64,000 bases of DNA. Source: Drosophila miranda (taxonomy: Eukaryota > Arthropoda > Insecta > Diptera > Drosophilidae). The position numbers and the translations under genes were made by a program. The notes under the pieces are model-generated. The model saw only the letters and a program-made list of their open reading frames with translations. It was not told the DNA's origin and ran no database searches. Numbering within the stretch: position 1 is the first letter of the stretch; every line of letters begins with the position of its first letter. Of the stretch, positions 34,451-47,687 are shown piece after piece. Where the stretch lies: positions 18,665,657 to 18,729,656 of the forward strand of contig NC_046674.1 in NCBI RefSeq assembly GCF_003369915.1, in the 5' to 3' direction.

Positions 34451-37400
34451 TTATTCGCTAATCTCATCGATCACGGGCACATTCGCCAGCTCGGAGCATT
34501 TGCGCTTCCACATTACGAGCTGTTCCCGCAGCACCTTTTCCTTAGCAGCCGCGCGCGTAAGCAGAATTTTGGCCTTTTCCAGCAGCTGCGTCTTCTTCGT
34601 GAGTTGTTCCTTGATGAATTTCAGTTCCCCGTTGGTGGCGTCCTTAAAAAGGTTAATAAAACACTAATTATTAATAACAAGGTGTAGATATAATATTCCT
34701 GACTAACCTTACTGCGTCCGCTGCATTGGCTGCACTTGGTCCGCTTCTGGAGCTCTTGCTGCAGACCAGAAATCTTCTGCATAGACTCCGCATGCTGCTG
34801 TTGCCACTGGGCCACGTCTAAAGGTGTGGCCGAAGAGTCTACTGAGATGCGTGACTCGCTCGAGCGCCTCCCGTCTTTGAGGAACTTATTCTCAGATCGC
34901 AGTTTTTCCACGAGATTGCGCAGCGAGAGAATCGTGTGCTCTGCCGACTGGCCCTGTTGGGTATTCACCTTGAGGCCACTGCACTTGCAGAGCTCCCGCC
35001 TCGACTCGTTGCGTGCCATTTCCTCCTTGAGGGCGATAATGTAACTGGAAAAGGATACATTACGTATTGCCTTCCCTGGAAGTATTTTTAGGCTGTACTT
35101 ACTCCTCCAAGTGCTTGATACGCTTCTGCAGTCTATCGGTGCTGTCGTTCTGCCGCAGAAGATCCGATTCCAGCTGCAACTGGAGATTCCTTGCCTCCAT
35201 CCGTATGTTCTGAGCCTCTACGCCCTGGAACCGCTCCTGAAGTTTCTCAAGTTCTGTGGTGAGAGCATTACTACCCCGGCCCTCCAGCTCCATGGCAATA
35301 ATCTTGCGCTGCTGCAGCTCAATGCGGTTCTTCAGGGCCTCGATAAGGTCTAACTGGCTCCTATCGTACAAGTCGTGGTTATCCCGCGGCTGGGGATGAT
35401 GCGCTGGCGAACTGCACTCGCTACTGGGCCCCGTGTATGGCTCGGGGCTCTCCGACGGAGAACACGAGAACTTGTTCACGCCCACGTGCTGCAGGTTGGG
35501 ACACGAAGGAGTGCGACAGCACTTGAGGGGATTGTTCGGAGCACTCGTTGGTCCTCCGCGCGCCACTTTGGTCTCTAGCAGATGCTTATCCTTCTCCAGC
35601 CTGGTAATCGTCGTGCGCGCCGCCTGCAGCAGGGCCCGCGACTTTTCCAGCGCCATCTCCGTTTCTTCAAGCTTGGCCTTGTACTTGTCGGCCTGCTGCT
35701 GCCAGCGCTTTTGCTTCTCCCAGAGACCCACCTCATTTGCGCTGCGCGTACGCTTCGTTTCTAGAATCCTTTGCTGGCGCTGCATTTGGTCGCGAGTTTC
35801 GTCCAGCTCCGCCTCCAGCTGCTGAATGCGCTTTTGCTGGTTCTCGTTCTTCACTCGCGCATTGAGCTCCGTCTTAATGGAGGCCACGGGCCGCTTGACT
35901 AGTTGCTGGCGCAGCGACTGTGTGAGTTCTCGGGCCTGCTTCTCGCGCTGTGAGATAATCGTCAACTGTCGGCGCAAGGCCTCCACTTGCGTGTGGTAGA
36001 TCTTGTTGGTGGCCTTTGTCCGACTGAGATCGGCAGCCAGCTTCCCCATCTGCTCCTCCGAGTAGTGGGAACTGTCCTTGATGTACCTCTGCTGATCCTC
36101 CTGCGGGGCGAGAAAAGTCTTTATATTTCTCTGGAGGATTCTTGCTAGTATGTTACTTACATGGAAGTGTTGCATTGTTTCCAGTAGCTCCTTTATATGC
36201 CTATCTTTCTCCGCTATGAAGCCGCGTAATTGATCTAGTTCGGGATTTATTTGGCTCTCCAAGGTCTTTTCGTTTTTCTGACAGACTTTTAACCTGAAAA
36301 ATGATACGTTTAGAGGTCTAACAGATCCTCTGGCTATTACTCACTTGTCCTTTAATTTTTTCACTTTCTCTTCCTTTGTTTTCATGATTTTTTGGGTGTA
36401 TTCCAGCTTGTCCTTTAGCTCCTTGATCTGCTTATGCAGAGTTGGCAGTTCCTTGAGCTCTTCTGTGTCCTGCTTCTCCTGCTCTCCTTCTGGCTCGTGG
36501 TCTGGTACTTCCACTACCATCACCTCGTCATCTTCGTCGATTGCTTCCTCCTCCGCAGGCCTCTCTGGGGAGGCCTCTCTGCTGTCCTCGAACATTTCTT
36601 CGATCTTCTCGTCGGTGAGGTCATGGACCGATGGCTCTGCACTCGCGGAGTCTACTGCCACTGGCTGCTCAGGTCGCTGCTCCAGCTTGTTTCGCAGCTC
36701 CATGATCTCCACATCCTTTGTCTTGATGTTAAAGTTCAGATTGTTTACTGTGGACCTGAGGGATTCGTTTTCGGCTGTCTGTTTGCTAATCAACTGCTGG
36801 CTCTGTTCCCGTTCAGTTTGCAGTAGATCCTGGAACTTCTGTATAGACTTATCCTTTTCCAGGAGTAGTGTGTGGAAGGAAAGTATAGTCTTCTCAACGA
36901 CACCGCTGTGAGGACTCTCGGGCTCGCGGCTCTCCGCCTTAGATGCCTCCAATTGCTTACGCAGTAGCTCGCAGCGTTCGTTAGCCTCCAGGAGTCTGTG
37001 GGCGGGGAAGGAGAAAGGTGAGTAAGTCGGAAGGAAATTACTCTTAGTATCCACTACTTACGATGCTTGCATTTGCTGCAGATCCTCACGAGAGCCCCTT
37101 CTGCCCTCCCCTGATGTTTGAACCGATTGATGCTGCTGCGTGCGGATGCCATTCGTCTGGACTGCCGTCTCCAGCAGCTTTACAGGCTCCTGCGTTTGGG
37201 TGGACGTGTCCGAGTGAGGATGGCGTCTGCGGGGCGAGCCAATGGGCGAGGATTGCCTATCTATCAGTTGGGCTGCTCTTCGCATGGCCGGAACAGGAGC
37301 CACCTCTGCCTCCGTATTGGTGGCTGGATCCGCTGTCCCCGTATTGGTGGCAGCCTCCACTGTGGCACGGGGAGTCGTCTCCCCAGTGCCCTGTTCACCG

Positions 37401-40400
37401 AACAGAGCGTGTATGGTCTGCCAGTGCTCCGAATCTGTAGATTGTCGCACCCTCAGCTCGGACAGCTCCCGCTGGACCTCCTCCAGCTTCGTTTGCAGGC
37501 TCTCGCATCGCTGTTCCAGCAATCTCGATTGAGTTTCAGACTTGATAAGCTTGATCAACTGCTTGGAGCTATCCTCCTGGGGCGTAACCTTTGATTGTAC
37601 TGACTCCAGGGCCTCTCGGATAGCTGCCGAGTGGTCTGCCTTCTGCTGCTGGTGGTGCTCCACCAAACGCTGCTGGAACTTATGGTAGGCGAACACAAAG
37701 TTGGTGAGGAAGATCAATGGTGTAAATTTGGCATATTTCTCTTTCAGTGCAAACAGTGAATGCTGTAGGAATCTGCAGGAAAGAGGATTAGATTGGTATT
37801 TCATGCATAATAATATTATGATGGTATTTACTTTTGTTTGATTTCACTATTGCTGCGGTCTAGCTGGAAGTCCTGTTGTGCCTGCGCCATCGAACGCTCA
37901 GTGGCCTCCAGTTGGGATTGCAGACCGTCTGCCTTTAGCTGGATTTGTTCCCGCTCCGCCTCCAAGCGGGAGACCTCTGCTTTGACTGTGAAAGATAAAG
38001 ATGAGAAAGAATAGAAGAGGATAAGCTGCATGCCCCACTCACCACTATCTAAATCTCGTTGGACTTTGGCCAGCATTAGCTTCTCATTAGAGCTGCTCTG
38101 GAGATCGGCCACCAAATGCCGTAGATTGATGTGATTGTCGGTGATATCATTCAGAAGCTTTTGCTGCGAATGTATTTGCCCATTGGCCACTGATAGGAGA
38201 CCTTCCAGTTGCTTTGTCTCCCGCTGCAATTCCGCTTGCTTTCCTCGCCAGGAGGCCAGTTCCTGCCGCTGCTGTTCGTACTCCTTGGCTGTCACGTAGT
38301 CCAGTTGATAGTTGTCCCCAATAATGCCATACTCGGCACAGATGTCTGGCAGTTTCAGTTCACCCAGGAGCTGCTCCGTGGCCTGGCCCAGCTGCATACA
38401 CAAGATGGCATTCCGTTGCTCCAGCTGCTGGTGTTCCTCGGCTGTGTACAAGTGCCGGCGATGTACATCTTCCAATTGATCCCGAGCGGCGGATAACTCG
38501 GCCTGTGTTTGCTCCAGTTGGCGCATCAGCACGGACTTATCTTCGATAAAGCGCAGCTCCTGGCGCCGGGATTCGGTGAGTAATTGATCATATTCCTGCC
38601 GCATATAACCATAGGAACTGCTATTCTTCTCCAGTTGCAGCTCTAAGCTGAGCACTTGCTCGTGCAGTTGCTGATTGTGGTTCAGCAGCTGGTTGCCATC
38701 GGCGCTCATGTGCAGACGCAGCTCTTCATAATGCTTTCGCAGGAGGGAAAGTTCCAGCAGCTGCTCTGACTTGGGAGCCTCTTCCATATTCGTGATGATG
38801 GGGCGTTGGAGTCCAATGGTTGCTTCAGTGGGCGTGCTAGGACGCGTGGCAGTGTTGATAGCTGGAAGAGCCTCGTCCTGCTCCTTCGGATGCTCCTCCG
38901 GATGCTCCTCCTGATGCTCCTCCTCATGCTCCTCCTCTGGCATCTCCGGGACATCGCATAAACTTTGGACAGAGGAGAGCTCTCCCGTCTCCGAGTCGCT
39001 GCCATTTTGCTGCAGGAGCAACTGACGCAAAGCCTCTTCGCGTGCCTTTAGCTCCAACAGCTGCCCCTGTAGATTTTGGGCCGTGGAAATACCACTGGGC
39101 AAAGCTTCGATGAGTCGTCGTAGCAGCTCTGAATCTATGGTAATGTGCTCGGAAGTGGCTGTAATAGAGAGTATGGAAGGGAGGGTGTCAAGGACATATC
39201 CGAGCTCTTACCATCGTACTCGCGCAGCTTCTCCAAGATCTCGTACATTCCCATGCGCAGCGTTTCGTTTTCGGCCAGGACTTCATCGTATCTGCTCTGC
39301 ATCTCTGTGCTGGCTGCACCGTCTCCCTGTCCGCGTCGTGGGGATTTTTCCAGGGGCGTACTGGAGGGCAGTTCCCCCACCTCACTGACCTGTCGCAGAA
39401 CATCATCCAACACAAGGGGCTCTCCGCGATTTAGTTCCAATAGCTTTCGGCTGAGAGGATTCCCAGGTGAGAAGAAAGAATCAAAGAAGAAATCTCCGCA
39501 CTCACCGTAGTTCGCTCTTTTCCAGCTTCAGCTGCAGACGCAGTTCCTCTGAGGTACGCAGCTTCAGCATCAGTCTTTCGATCTGCTTGTCCTTGTTGCG
39601 CTGCTTGGCGCGCGTATTCTTGGCCAGAACCACCACGTCTTCGGGAATGTTCAGTCGGCGACGCAACAGCTCGTTTTCCTGCATCACTTCGTTGAGGGAA
39701 TTGAGCTCCTGGACATAGCTTCGCAGCTGCTTTTCGCGCTCCGCCAGCTTCTGTTCGAGGCTCGAGCTGTGACGCAGCGCCGGCAAGAGGCCATCCTCTC
39801 CACGCTTGTACGATTCGAGAGCACTCAGAGCATGCATTGCCTGCTTGCACTTCACCACATTATCCTGCTCGGAGGCGTCCAGCATCTCGGAGAGCTGTTG
39901 GACACGGGCTTGCGTCACCGCGAGGCGTTCCTCGATCATCTGGCAGCAGGCACGCGGCTGTTCCGGATTTTGAAAGCGTTCTCGTTCTGCGGTAAGCTTC
40001 TTCATCACCTTCGTAGAGCTAATCATTTCTTCGGCCATGGACTTGAGCCTTGCTTCTAGCTTTTCAATGTGCTTCTCGCGGGTCTCGAGGATCTGTGGGG
40101 CAAAGGATGTAATATTAAATAAGAAAAGGAAGCGGTGTCCTTACGTTTCGCAACTGCATTTGCTCCTCATCCTGTTTGCTGTGGCTGATCTTTGTGCTGG
40201 CAACTAGAGTGTTCCTGCCCGTGGCCAACTGTTTTGTTAGTCGTTCCACCTCTTTTTCCTTGTCGTGCATGGCTTTCTTCCAGCTAAGGCACTGGGTCTC
40301 GTACTTTTCGAGGAACTGACGCATCTCACTCTCATGCTTCTCGCGCTCTACTTCGAGAAAGGTGACATTGCCCTCGAGTCGTGTGATTTCCAGGCACTGC

Positions 40401-41146
40401 TGTTGCTCCTTTTCCATGAGCGATTTGCGCTGCTGCTCCACCTCCGTGATGTCGTCGCTCAGCTGCAGAAGATTGGTCTTGATGTTCTGCAGCTCACGCT
40501 CCTGGACGACTATCGTTTTGGATTGACTAATGTTCTGGTTTTGAAGCGTCTAAAGGAAACGAGATGTTGAGCATCCACTGAATAGTTTTCCGCCCTTCGT
40601 TCCACTAACCTCAATCTCTTTTAGCAGCCGCTTGATGTGCTTATTCTTGGCGTCGATGTTCTGCAGCAGCGTGTCCTGTTTGTCCAGCTCGGAAAGCGGA
40701 TCGGACGAGTCCTTGTCGCTTGCCTCTGCCTGCTGGGCAGCCTCCCTGAGGCGCAGCTCTAGCTGCCTGATCTCTTCCCCCAACTGCAATTACAAATTGT
40801 TTAACTGCTCATTCAAAAAATCCTTTGATTGTCGCTGCATTCTCACCTCCTTTGTTTTACTTTTCAAACCATCGCGCTCATCCTCCAGCCTCTGAAGCAT
40901 TCGCTTGAGCTTCTCGTTCTCGCCCTGCAGCCGGCCGCCACTTCCACCCTGTTCCAGTCGTTGGGCTGCCTGCTCGCCCTTGTACTCCAGCACGGCCAGC
41001 GTCAATTCTAGTGTCTTGCGTAAGGACTTTCGGGGCAGCTCCTCGAGCGTCTCGGCCAACTCCAGTAGGGTCTCGTACAGCTCCTGCTTCTGGCGCGCCG
41101 TAAATTCGCGAAACTTGCGCACAGATACAGTTTCCGGTATGTCCAT
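34451..41146 (-). CDS. Cep290: Cep290, ciliary transition-zone coiled-coil protein
   Basis: Thirteen exons read leftwards: 41146-40847, 40783-40610, 40549-40145, 40092-39506, 39450-39212, 39158-38043, 37985-37832, 37772-37062, 36995-36345, 36293-36161, 36100-35103, 35044-34708 and 34642-34451. All junctions keep frame and give 1,998 residues, close to my recollection of about 1,980 for the fly protein. The sequence is almost wholly charged coiled coil, broken by an acidic segment (E/D-rich, exon 9) and by a cysteine-containing low-complexity stretch (CCRTPSCPNLQHV, exon 11). CEP290 links microtubule doublets to the ciliary membrane and gates protein entry; flies need it in sensory neurons and sperm. 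Identification rests on coiled-coil pattern, length and neighbours, since coiled coils are hard to assign by eye. The start follows an upstream region without further in-frame coding. Confidence 0.83.
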
Positions 41147-42052
41147 GCTGGTGCTGGCTCATGGCCTCGCGCTTTGGCCGCTATTTTCGTTCTGAACAAT
41201 GCACACTTTTTCCTGATTTTTCAGGCTACGATTCAGGCTCTCTCCTGAAAGTGCCGCTAACCTGTCACTTTTTCCGGTTGCTAGGTGACAGGTGGGTCAA
41301 AACAAACTCGACTCGAATGGGGGTTGACTCACGTTCTGTGTGCTCCGGAAACGGGGTTGCTGCTGCTGCTGGCGCCTGTTAATGACCCACCGTTTGTTTT
41401 TGCTGGCATTTTGTTTTGCTACCTGCGTTCGGTGGCGTTGCGTTGCGTTGCGTTTTGTCCACGTTTCCTGACAGGATAATTGCCCAAAAGAGGCGAATGC
41501 TCGCTCTGTGTGGATCCTCCACGTACTCCTTCCAACATTGGTTCGGGGAAGGAGCGGCTTGGTGCTCCTCCGTAAACAAAATGGCAATTGGTAACCAGGA
41601 AAGTGTTAATTGGCAAAGTGTCAAAGTACAAAAAGGGGGGAAGTCACTGAAATTGAAAAGCCATTTCAAAGTTTTACTGTTTCTCCTGGCATGTTATGCT
41701 TCTGCAAGTTCTTTTTGGCAGCTACTACACCTCCTCCTCCTTCCTCCTCTTTTAGACAACTCGTTGAGGGCCCAGGCCTCCCAATTTTTGTCAGCCATTT
41801 ACGTACATTTGTAAGAATAATTGAAACTAATGGCAAACGACTTTGGTTGCCCTCCCATTTTTGGAATCCCCCCGTGTCCTTCTCGCTGTGAACGACTGCA
41901 GTTGTCAGCCGCAGGGCCCGAAAATTGAAATGATATTTCAAATGGCCAATTACCAATTTTGGCTCTTTATTGAAACCAAAAGAAAGCCCCAACCCCATGA
42001 CGCCCTTCCTGTTGCACAAAACATGGGCATAAAATAATTGAAACTCAATTTT
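41147..42052. other. Cep290 promoter region and Gr61a 3' flank
   Basis: About 900 bp between the Cep290 start and the Gr61a stop. It should hold the Cep290 promoter near 41.2 kb and the Gr61a polyadenylation region near 42.0 kb. Open frames here (for example 41379-41669) are short and show no family likeness. GCGTTGCGTTGCGTTGCGTT at 41434-41453 is a small tandem repeat. Confidence 0.5.
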
Positions 42053-43799
42053 TTAGGCACACAGATCGGGGAGACCAGCCTTGTGGCTCTTTGCATCCAT
42101 TTGGAGGAGCATTAGCTCGTAGGTCACGAGTGTAGCCATCATCTGGAAGGGTGTTAAAGCCACAAGTTAAGGATCAAGGGAATTATAGCCCAAACATCCC
42201 CAAACTTACCCCAAAGAGACTCTTGCGTGTGAGGTAAAATAAACGATAGCCAGAGAGTCCAACGAACTCTGAGGTTAATTGACTGACGAACCGCTGCACC
42301 TCCTCTGTCCAGTGAGTGCTGGGCACCAGATAGAGCGTTCGAAGGGGCAGAAGCGAGGCATCGTGTATCTTGGAGGCGGACATGAAGACAAGACTAGTGC
42401 GTGCCAGCAGGAAGAGCAGCGAGTACCAGAAGTACACATAATTAATGGGATGACGGAGCTTGCTGCAGCATCAGGATGAAGATCAATAAGGGTTTAATGG
42501 AGAAATTTTAGTATTAAAACTCACGTGAAGATAGCCAGCGCCTGATTGCAAATGACGTAGACATTGTTTGCACAGGACATAAGCACAATGTTGGACATGC
42601 TCTCATCCACGAGGCTCGCCAGCTCACAGAGACGTATGTGATCTCGGCGGATATCGTACCACAGGGTATCCGGAACTTGCTGAAATGGAAATATCAATAA
42701 GAGCAGGAAGTGAATGAAGAGTTATACTTGATTGTCTTACACGACCCTGCAATGCCAGAACCCGATCTGCAAACTGCCGAAACCGCTGCGCCAGACCAAT
42801 GCTCGTGAGGACTATGAAGATATCCATAAAATTCCACAGAAAAGTGAAGGCTGCGTTTAACCACTGTCATTAAAAATAATCAACAATTAATTGGGGAAAC
42901 ATAGTATCAATAAAATAAGCTCCCATACAAAGCCATAGCAAACGGAGAACATGTTGTAGGGCAGCAGCTCGAAGGTTTCTGAAAATTCCTTCTCCAAATA
43001 GGATCCGAACGACAGACGCGAGTGATTCGTGTGGCAGTGAAAGATGTGCATGTGATAGCTGTAGTAGCCAGAGGCATAGTACAGCAAGTGATCCACTGGA
43101 AAAAAGGGGATAATGAATGAGGAATCAACTCAATCAACACTCACCCACTGCCAAAGATCCCACGACACAGCCTATGAGGCGTAGCTTAGATCGAAGGCTG
43201 TGCTTGGACGGAGCATAGGGTGCAAACTGCATGAGAATGTCCAAAGAGCTCCAGGGCAGAATTAGTTTCGACCAGGAACGAGCGAAGCCAGTAAAGTTCA
43301 ACCAGTTGACGATCCCCACAATCAAGAAAACCAAATTCACTGCAACAAAAAATATAAAACAAGGATTTTGGATGAGGAGTCCCCAAGAACCAGCAACAAC
43401 TCACTCATTTTCTTGGCATTCAGACCCGTTCTAAAGAGAATGTTCGCCTGCATTACAGTTTTGATCCCTCCCAGCAGCAAGAACAGTCCGGTAAAGCACA
43501 TTCCAACGCTTCGGAGGCGGAACTTTACATCCTGCGGATCCCGACTGAGAACATTCGAAAGGGGCATGATGCCAAACAGCTGTGCTACACACAGATCTGT
43601 AGACAGAAGATGATACAAGGGCCACTGGCAGTGCAGGGGGAATGCATCACTTACATGGCCTGATGGCTCGATAGAAGGTATCCAGCTCCTTGAATTCCTT
43701 GCCGCCCTTGGCACAGCGCCATCTCATGGCCAGGATAGTGCGCTGCTTTTGCCGTCGCACCTTCAGGCGCCTCAGGATGCTATCCGGTGCCTTTGACAT
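42053..43799 (-). CDS. Gr61a: Gustatory receptor Gr61a (sugar receptor family)
   Basis: Eight exons: 43799-43655, 43596-43405, 43339-43145, 43095-42929, 42863-42741, 42679-42525, 42462-42210 and 42142-42053, all in phase, giving 439 residues. It is a seven-transmembrane insect gustatory receptor of the sugar clade. Stretches such as KVRRQKQRTILAMRWRCA, YASGYYSYHMHIF and KLRHPINYVYFWYS fit Gr61a as I know it. The C-terminal TM7 signature is TYELMLLQM. In D. melanogaster Gr61a is a glucose-responsive receptor in sweet neurons. The start at 43799 was preferred over an ATG 45 bp upstream because M-S-K begins the conserved protein. The gene is divergent from Gr64a, with 224 bp between start codons. 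Confidence 0.93.
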
Positions 43800-44023
43800 G
43801 TTCCTCAAGTCTGAACAGCAGCTAATCCAAGAGCTGTGTCTCATAATTGTTGTTTACGGATACAGCTCCCAGATCCGGACATGCGACCCAAGGCTAAAGC
43901 CTAAAGCCTGTAATTAGGTTCCACCGAAACGGCACTTCAGCGGTGTACAATGTATATTCTGTATGTGTTTAAGTTTTGCACTTCGTGTAAGCCTGAAGTT
44001 TCAGTGCAAAAACCGTCGGCGAC
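43800..44023. promoter_or_regulatory. Divergent promoter region between Gr61a and Gr64a
   Basis: Only 224 bp separate the two start codons, so both transcription starts and any shared sweet-neuron control elements must lie here or inside the neighbouring genes. No TATA box or other clear core motif stands out. Shared regulation is an inference from the geometry. Confidence 0.5.
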
Positions 44024-45793
44024 ATGGAAGGACCTGCCTTGAATGCGCGCAAAACAGGACCAAAAAGGAGGCATGAGTCATTACTGAGGACTCTGGCGCA
44101 ACCGGCGAACACTGTACCAAAGCTGGCGGATAAAACGCACCTGGAATTCAATGTGATTACCAGCGAGAAGCTGCCAGAGTATGCCCGGCTGGACATCTTT
44201 CATCGTGCTGTGTATCCATGTGAGTATCCTCCAGTTTTACCTCTCATTCGTTTCTCAAAGGTTCCCCCTAGTCATGTTCCTGGCCCAGTGCTTTGCTGTG
44301 ATGCCCTTGACTGGCATCCGCGAGCCCAATCCGCGACGAGTTCGCTTTGCCTACAAATCGTTGCCCATGGTCGTTACGCTCACGTTTATTGCAGCCGCTT
44401 TGATGATGGAACTGGCCATGCTCAAGCACTTACTGCAGATAGGCATTAATGCCAAGAATTTTGGTGAGAATTTCAAGATTATCAAATGAGAAAAATACTC
44501 AATGTTTCATCTTGCAGTAGGTCTTGTGTTCTTTGGCTGTGTGTTGATTGCTTGCGTTGTCTTTATTCGTTTGGCCCGACGTTGGCCTCCGCTGATCCGC
44601 TATTGGACACGCACGGAGCTGGTCTTCACCAGGGCGCCCTACGAAATGCCCAAAAGGAACCTATACAGACGCGTGCAGTTGGCTGGCATGATGATCATTG
44701 GACTGTCGTTGGGTAAGAGACTCTTGGAGATCTGATAGAGTATTCCTGCTAAATTTCTTTGTTTTCTAGGGGAACATGCCATGTACCAGGTTTCTGCAAT
44801 TATTAGCTACAAGCGGCGCGTAAATTTGTGCTCTGCGGCGGCCAACATTACAGCTGTGACCAACTTCGATGACTATATTAACTTGAACTATGATTATGTG
44901 TTTCAATGGCTGCCCTACAGCCCCATCATTGCTTCTTTAATACTGGTATGTCATCTGAAGAATATTCTTTGGATATATATTATTATTAATCAGTATTCCT
45001 TAGCTTATCAATGGAGCCTGCACTTTTGTGTGGAACTACATGGATCTGTTCATCATGATGGTCAGCAAAGGACTTGCTTATCGCTTCGAGCAGATCACGG
45101 CACGGATACGCAAGCTAGAGCATGAAGAGGTGGCCGAATCCACGTTCATCGAAATCCGTGAGCACTATGTAAAGATGTGCGAACTGCTGGAGTATGTGGA
45201 CAGCTCCATGTCCAGCCTTATACTCCTTTCCTGTGTGAATAATTTGTATTTTGTTTGCTATCAGCTTCTGAACGTGTTCAAGTGAGTGCAATCCCTGATC
45301 TCTGCTCTTAAGTATGATGTTTACATGTGACTTTAATCTCTTTGAAAATAGCAAACTCCGCTGGCCCATCAACTATATTTACTTTTGGTACTCTCTGCTC
45401 TATCTAATTGGACGTACGGCCTTTGTGTTCCTCACGGCAGCAGACATCAATGAGGAGTCGAAGCGTGGTCTGGGCGTACTGCGACGCGTCTCCAGCAGGA
45501 GCTGGTGTGTGGAGGTGGAGCGCCTCATATTCCAGATGACCACCCAAACGGTGGCTCTGTCGGGCAAGAAGTTTTACTTCCTCACACGCAGGCTTCTTTT
45601 TGGAGTGGGTAGCCGTAGCCCTGCCCCCGTGGCGAAATGCTAGTTTATGTTGACACTCTTCCCCCTCTCCTCTCTCTCCCTCTGTGTCTGCCTGTCGTTT
45701 TAGATGGCTGGAACCATTGTCACATACGAGCTGGTTTTGCTGCAATTCGATGAACCCAATCGACGCAAGGGTCTGCTGCCCTTGTGCGCCTGA
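44024..45793 (+). CDS. Gr64a: Gustatory receptor Gr64a
   Basis: Seven exons: 44024-44219, 44272-44463, 44518-44712, 44770-44945, 45004-45281, 45352-45604 and 45704-45793, giving 459 residues, all in phase. Matches Gr64a as known in flies: HRAVYPFMFLAQC near the start, GIREPNPRRVRFAYKS, and the TM7 signature TYELVLLQF near the end. Gr64a in D. melanogaster is needed for responses to sucrose, maltose and related sugars, as part of heteromeric ligand-gated cation channels. Compared with Gr61a, e and f, the intron after the R-I-R-K-L-E region is missing, so two ancestral exons are fused. It is the first of six same-strand genes, and the next start is 192 bp downstream. Confidence 0.94.
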
Positions 45794-45985
45794 TGACAAA
45801 CAACATGCCCCCACATTTCTCGCCATTTGTCATGCCAGCTGCCACGGACAGACAGTGCTGCAATTAGTTTTAAATACTTAGTTGGTAAATTGCAAATCGT
45901 AAACAACAACCACGCCCCCGCTGTCCGTTCGCGAGGTGGTGCTGCCTGCCAGATTGCCACTCGAGTGTCCAGTGATAGTTTGGCC

Positions 45986-47498
45986 ATGCCGCAGGGCGAA
46001 ACATTCCATCGGGCGGTCTCGAAAGGTGCGTTGCAGATCGCCAGGGTACTTTTGGACTAAGTTTCATGGGACTTTTTCGTTTTCGTTTTCCTTATCTAGT
46101 TCTTTTCATTTCGCAAATCTATGGCCTGCTGCCTGTAAGTAATGTCCGAGCTTTGGATGTGGAGGACATACGCTATCGATGGCTTTCCCCACGCATCTTC
46201 TACTCCGCCCTCATCATAGCATTGAATATCTGCGAATTTGGTGCCGTGTTAAATTATGTGGGACAGGTGGCTATCAATTTTCACAACTCTAGTACTCTGT
46301 CGCTATATGTTGTCTGTCTGTTGGAGCACTTTTTCTTTTGGCGCTTGGCCATCCAGTGGCCCAGCATCATGCGCTCGTGGCATAGCGTGGAGCTGCTTTT
46401 TCTGCGCGTGCCCTATCGCTTCTATGGGGAATACAGGATGAAGAAACGCATCTACACTGTGTTTGCAGTGGTCATGTTATCGGCTTTGGGTGAGTTTTGC
46501 GACTGTCACAAGAAATCTCTATCTAATGCTTATCCCATCTCCTTTCAGCGGAGCACTGTCTGCTGCTCACAAACTCCTTTCATCTCAGCAACATGGAGCG
46601 CACGCAGTGCAAGAATAATGTCACCTACTTCGAGAGTATCTACAGGTGGGAGCGTCCACATCTCTACATGATTCTGCCATATCATTTTTGGATGCTCCCC
46701 TTTTTGGAGTGGATAAACGAGACCATTGCCTATCCGCGCTCCTTCACCGACTGCTTTATTATGTGCATTGGCATTGGCCTGGCCGCACGATTCCACCAAC
46801 TCTATCGACGCATTGCTGCTGTTCACAGAAAGGTCATGCCAGCTGTCTTCTGGACTGAAGTGCGGCAGCATTATCTGGCCCTCAAGCGTCTGGTGCGTCT
46901 CCTGGATGCCGCCATTGCACCGCTTGTACTGCTGGCATTTGGCAATAACATGTCCTTCATATGCTTTCAGCTCTTTAATAGTTTCAAGTAAGTTTTGCGG
47001 GACATGAAGAGGCTTTTTCTGATGGTTTTCTTCAACAGAAACATTGGCGTGGACTTTATGGTGATGCTGGCCTTCTGGTATTCCCTGGTCTTTGCAGTAG
47101 TACGCACCTTGCTGACGATTTTTGTGGCCTCTTCAATCAATGATTTTGAGCGAAAGATTGTAACGGCTCTGCGGGATGTCCCCAGCAGGGCATGGTCCAT
47201 TGAGGTGGGTATTGATTTTGGTCGGGATTCATCTAAGATTGTTTCTATGTGCAGGTTCAGCGCTTCAGCGAGCATCTGGGTAATGATATGACGGCCCTAT
47301 CCGGCAGTGGCTTCTTCTACCTCACACGCTCACTTGTCCTGGCTGTGAGTCCCACCCTACACCTGTCCAATACTATGCCTCATCTATACTCTTTTCTTCC
47401 AGATGGGCACTACCATCATCACCTATGAGTTGATGATATCGGATGTGATCAACCAGGGCGGCATTAGGCAAAAGACTCAATACTGTAGAGAATTCTAA
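45986..47498 (+). CDS. Gr64b: Gustatory receptor Gr64b
   Basis: Six exons: 45986-46025, 46100-46489, 46549-46987, 47039-47204, 47255-47344 and 47403-47498, giving 406 residues in phase. The N-terminus is very short (MPQGETFHRAVSK before the first intron), as in the D. melanogaster protein, which also has IYGLLPVSNVRALDV and ILPYHFWMLP. The TM7 signature is diverged (TYELMISDVI rather than TYELVLLQF). It has an intron, phase 0, just before VQRFSEHL, shared only with Gr64e in this cluster. Gr64b has been linked to glycerol sensing in flies, by literature recollection. Confidence 0.93.
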
Positions 47499-47687
47499 GT
47501 TATAAATTCGATAAATTCAAGAGCACGATTAGCCATAAGTGTCACAAAGCCCCATGCAAAGCACTCGCACAGCTATTCAGATAATAATCTGCAAAATACA
47601 AGGCTAAATGTTAAACGAAAGGCACACGCCCCCTTGTTTGTGGTTCTGGGACACGCTCTAAATCATTTTCCACTCAACAGCGAAGCC

